NCBI GenBank assembly: GCA_046293395.1
Contig: JBKBOU010000001.1
Span: 1,054,001 to 1,118,000, forward strand
Reading direction: 5' to 3'
Source of the DNA: CAYNRA01 sp046293395
Lineage (GTDB): Bacteria > Bacteroidota > Bacteroidia > Cytophagales > Spirosomataceae
Length of the DNA stretch: 64,000 bases
Shown: positions 62,419 to 64,000 of the stretch, one piece after another
Position numbering within the stretch: the first letter of the stretch is position 1
Layout: the number at the start of each line of letters is the position of its first letter
Program-made: the position numbers and the translations under genes
Notes under the pieces: model-generated
Database searches by the model: none
Told to the model about the DNA's origin: nothing
Seen by the model: the letters and a program-made list of their open reading frames with translations, nothing else

Positions 62419-63330
62419 TTAATAATTCCGGAATCCATCACCCACAAACTCGAGAGCAAGCGCTAATCCTGTACGCCAATATTCCCAGGTGTGAGCGCCT
62501 TCTCGAACACGAAATTCGAATGGTATTTTTTTATCTTTTAACAGATGCACCAAACTTGTGTTATTTCGTAGCAAGAAATCATCATCACCACAATCAATGG
62601 TCAATCTAGGCAAACCTGGGCCACTTGGTGTTGGCCAAGCTGCTTGCGCCGAATATTCAGGCATCGCCTTGACCATCTCATGCACAGACTGCGCTCTAAA
62701 TTGGGCATGAATGCCATCTTTTTGGCGTGGTCCCCAGAGTTTCACATACACATTTTCAAAAAATTCAGGCTTTTGTCCTTCTTTCAATGGTGTAATTTCT
62801 AAGAAAGCACCACTCATCGCATAGCAAGACGAAAATAATTCTTTGTGCTTGAGTGCGTGATATACGCTCCCTTGCCCACCCATCGACAAACCAGCAATGG
62901 CTCTGTACGTCCGATTGGCTACAATACGGTATTTTTTCTCGACTGTCGGAATTAACTCCTCATAAAAATAATCTTCCCAACGTACCGATTTGTCGTAATT
63001 ATTGATGTAAAAAGCATCTATCAAACCATCCGGCATGATGATAATCATTTCTGGTGACTTTCCTTCTTTCGCTGAGGTGGAAGCAATAGAAGCAACCTCG
63101 CCTCTATTCACCCAATCTGTGTGATTTCCACCCATGCCATGCAATAAATACAAAACAGGATATGCCCGATTGGACGTACCGTACGAAGCAGGCAAATACA
63201 CGGAATAGCCCATCTCCCGCTTTAAAATTGTACTCGGAAACGACTCCGTAACGACCTGTCCTTGCTGTGCCTGAACAACTGAACTCCATAGGAAAACCAC
63301 TAGAAAAATGTACTTGCTAATTCTTTTCAT
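62419..63330 (-). CDS. Secreted esterase (esterase D / feruloyl-esterase-like fold)
   Basis: A 303-aa alpha/beta hydrolase with a signal peptide (1-21, SSVVQAQ). Family motifs are YPVLYLLHGMGGNHTDW, IIIMPDG, the nucleophile Ser149 in AGLSMGGQG, acidic residue region CGDDDFLL and the His in GAHTWEYWR. This is the tributyrin-esterase / XynZ-type group, which includes feruloyl and acetyl xylan esterases and mycolyltransferase relatives; the substrate is not predictable. It precedes an AraC regulator by 21 bp, and its start faces the D-threonine-aldolase-like gene. Confidence 0.9.
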   Translation of the reverse strand: MKRISKYIFLVVFLWSSVVQAQQGQVVTESFPSTILKREMGYSVYLPASYGTSNRAYPVLYLLHGMGGNHTDWVNRGEVASIASTSAKEGKSPEMIIIMPDGLIDAFYINNYDKSVRWEDYFYEELIPTVEKKYRIVANRTYRAIAGLSMGGQGSVYHALKHKELFSSCYAMSGAFLEITPLKEGQKPEFFENVYVKLWGPRQKDGIHAQFRAQSVHEMVKAMPEYSAQAAWPTPSGPGLPRLTIDCGDDDFLLRNNTSLVHLLKDKKIPFEFRVREGAHTWEYWRTGLALALEFVGDGFRNY

Positions 63331-63470
63331 CGTATTATTTTTTGAATAAATGAAGGGTTAAAGCTCAAATCTAGTAAAATATATGGTCATAATGGATAAA
63401 TTTTCATTTGTCTGTCGATGAAATAACTGAATTTTCGAACGAAACTTCGGCTCCTATTTCCTTCTTTTAC

Positions 63471-63488
63471 CAAAGTTTCTCAACTTTG
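63471..63488. promoter_or_regulatory. Palindrome in esterase/aldolase divergent region
   Basis: CAAAGTT (63471-63477) and its inverse AACTTTG (63482-63488), 4 bp apart. The right half, with the adjacent C, forms CAACTTTG, one base from a -7 TAnnTTTG element for the aldolase-like gene. Candidate operator, low certainty. Confidence 0.35.
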
Positions 63489-63512
63489 TTTCACCTAACT
63501 TATTCTCACTAC

Positions 63513-64000
63513 ATGCAATCAGAAAAAACCCTAAATTGGCACAAAATTGACCAAGAAAACCAACTCGATTCGCCTTCTTTACTCATTTATCGCGAACGAG
63601 TTGAACAAAATATTGACGCGATGATTCGCTTGGCTGGCGGAGTTGAGCGGCTTTTCCCCCATATAAAAACCAATAAAATGTCGGCTGTCGTCACTTTATT
63701 GAAAGAGAAAGGGATTCAGCAGGTCAAGTGTGCGACGTTGGCGGAGGCAGAATTGGCAGCATCCGTTGGCATACAAAATGTCTTGGTTGCGCACCAGCTT
63801 GTTGGCCCGAAAATCGAACGTTTTATTCGACTACAAGAGGCTTTTCCGGAAACTTCGTTCGCTACTCTCGTCGATTGTCTGCCCATTTTGAACCAATGGA
63901 AGACACAAACGGAACAAAAAAATTGTCACGTCAAACTTTACATTGACGTGAATAATGGGATGAACCGTTCGGGACACGAAATCAACGACGATTTATATAC
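63513..64000 (+). CDS. D-threonine aldolase / D-serine dehydratase-like enzyme (3' end outside window)
   Basis: The first 162 codons of a PLP enzyme with the alanine-racemase N-terminal TIM-barrel fold. ATG 63513 (MQSEKTLNWHKI). The PLP-binding lysine lies in RLFPHIKTNKMSAVV, and VKCATLAEAELAASVGIQNVLVAHQLVGPK (in parts) is the characteristic following segment; YIDVNNGMNRSG continues the barrel. Members cleave D-threonine to glycine and acetaldehyde or deaminate D-serine with a metal cofactor. The metal-binding C-terminal domain is off the right edge, so the subtype is open. No signal peptide is visible. Confidence 0.88.
   Translation, partial: MQSEKTLNWHKIDQENQLDSPSLLIYRERVEQNIDAMIRLAGGVERLFPHIKTNKMSAVVTLLKEKGIQQVKCATLAEAELAASVGIQNVLVAHQLVGPKIERFIRLQEAFPETSFATLVDCLPILNQWKTQTEQKNCHVKLYIDVNNGMNRSGHEINDDLY

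Overview
The window looks like chromosomal DNA of a Bacteroidota bacterium, most likely a Cytophagales-type environmental species. Supporting signs are a SusC/SusD pair with a hybrid two-component regulator, TonB-dependent receptors with N-terminal carboxypeptidase-regulatory-like domains, several TAnnTTTG -7 promoter elements, mostly weak Shine-Dalgarno sites, and large secreted repeat proteins. I cannot name a species. I see no rRNA, tRNA, CRISPR array or prophage.

Positions 1-18053 (minus strand) form one surface-protein cluster. In transcription order it encodes an 813-aa repeat protein, three small secreted proteins (273, 257 and 180 aa), a 2747-aa tail-fibre-like protein ending in a peptidase S74 self-cleaving chaperone domain, a 247-aa TPR-like protein, a 572-aa protein with calcium-binding motifs, and an Ig-repeat protein of at least 783 aa that runs off the left edge. 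Next to it, divergently transcribed, are a LytTR response regulator and a TPR-containing sensor kinase (18499-21172), then an AraC-type regulator. The non-coding DNA on both sides of the regulator/kinase pair carries ten copies of a CATTTCGT-like octamer at exact 20-bp spacing, including a perfect 40-bp inverted repeat. This is the most novel-looking signal here: a candidate dedicated operator system for the surface cluster.

Positions 22595-42193 are mostly housekeeping and stress genes: a LysR regulator divergent from isocitrate dehydrogenase; proC with an S9 peptidase; a CobW-type GTPase with mogA; a bacterial nitric oxide synthase; a TonB receptor behind a DtxR-like operator; a TlpA-like lipoprotein; katG; a second TonB receptor; and a phosphohexomutase.

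Positions 42348-53990 are a fructan utilisation locus: sugar porter, fructokinase, SusC, SusD and a secreted GH32 enzyme, with an upstream hybrid two-component sensor whose periplasmic part is a sugar-binding-protein domain. Positions 54268-57186 are an AT-rich accessory patch: a CxxC protein, a decayed IS5-family element abutting the start codon of a predicted zinc metalloprotease, and an unlisted 45-aa membrane peptide. The right end (57207-64000) carries a predicted outer-membrane protein, a Tat-exported molybdenum hydroxylase (large plus 2Fe-2S subunit), an unknown protein, an AraC regulator with a secreted esterase, and the start of a D-threonine-aldolase-like gene. Clear hairpin terminators separate most of these units.
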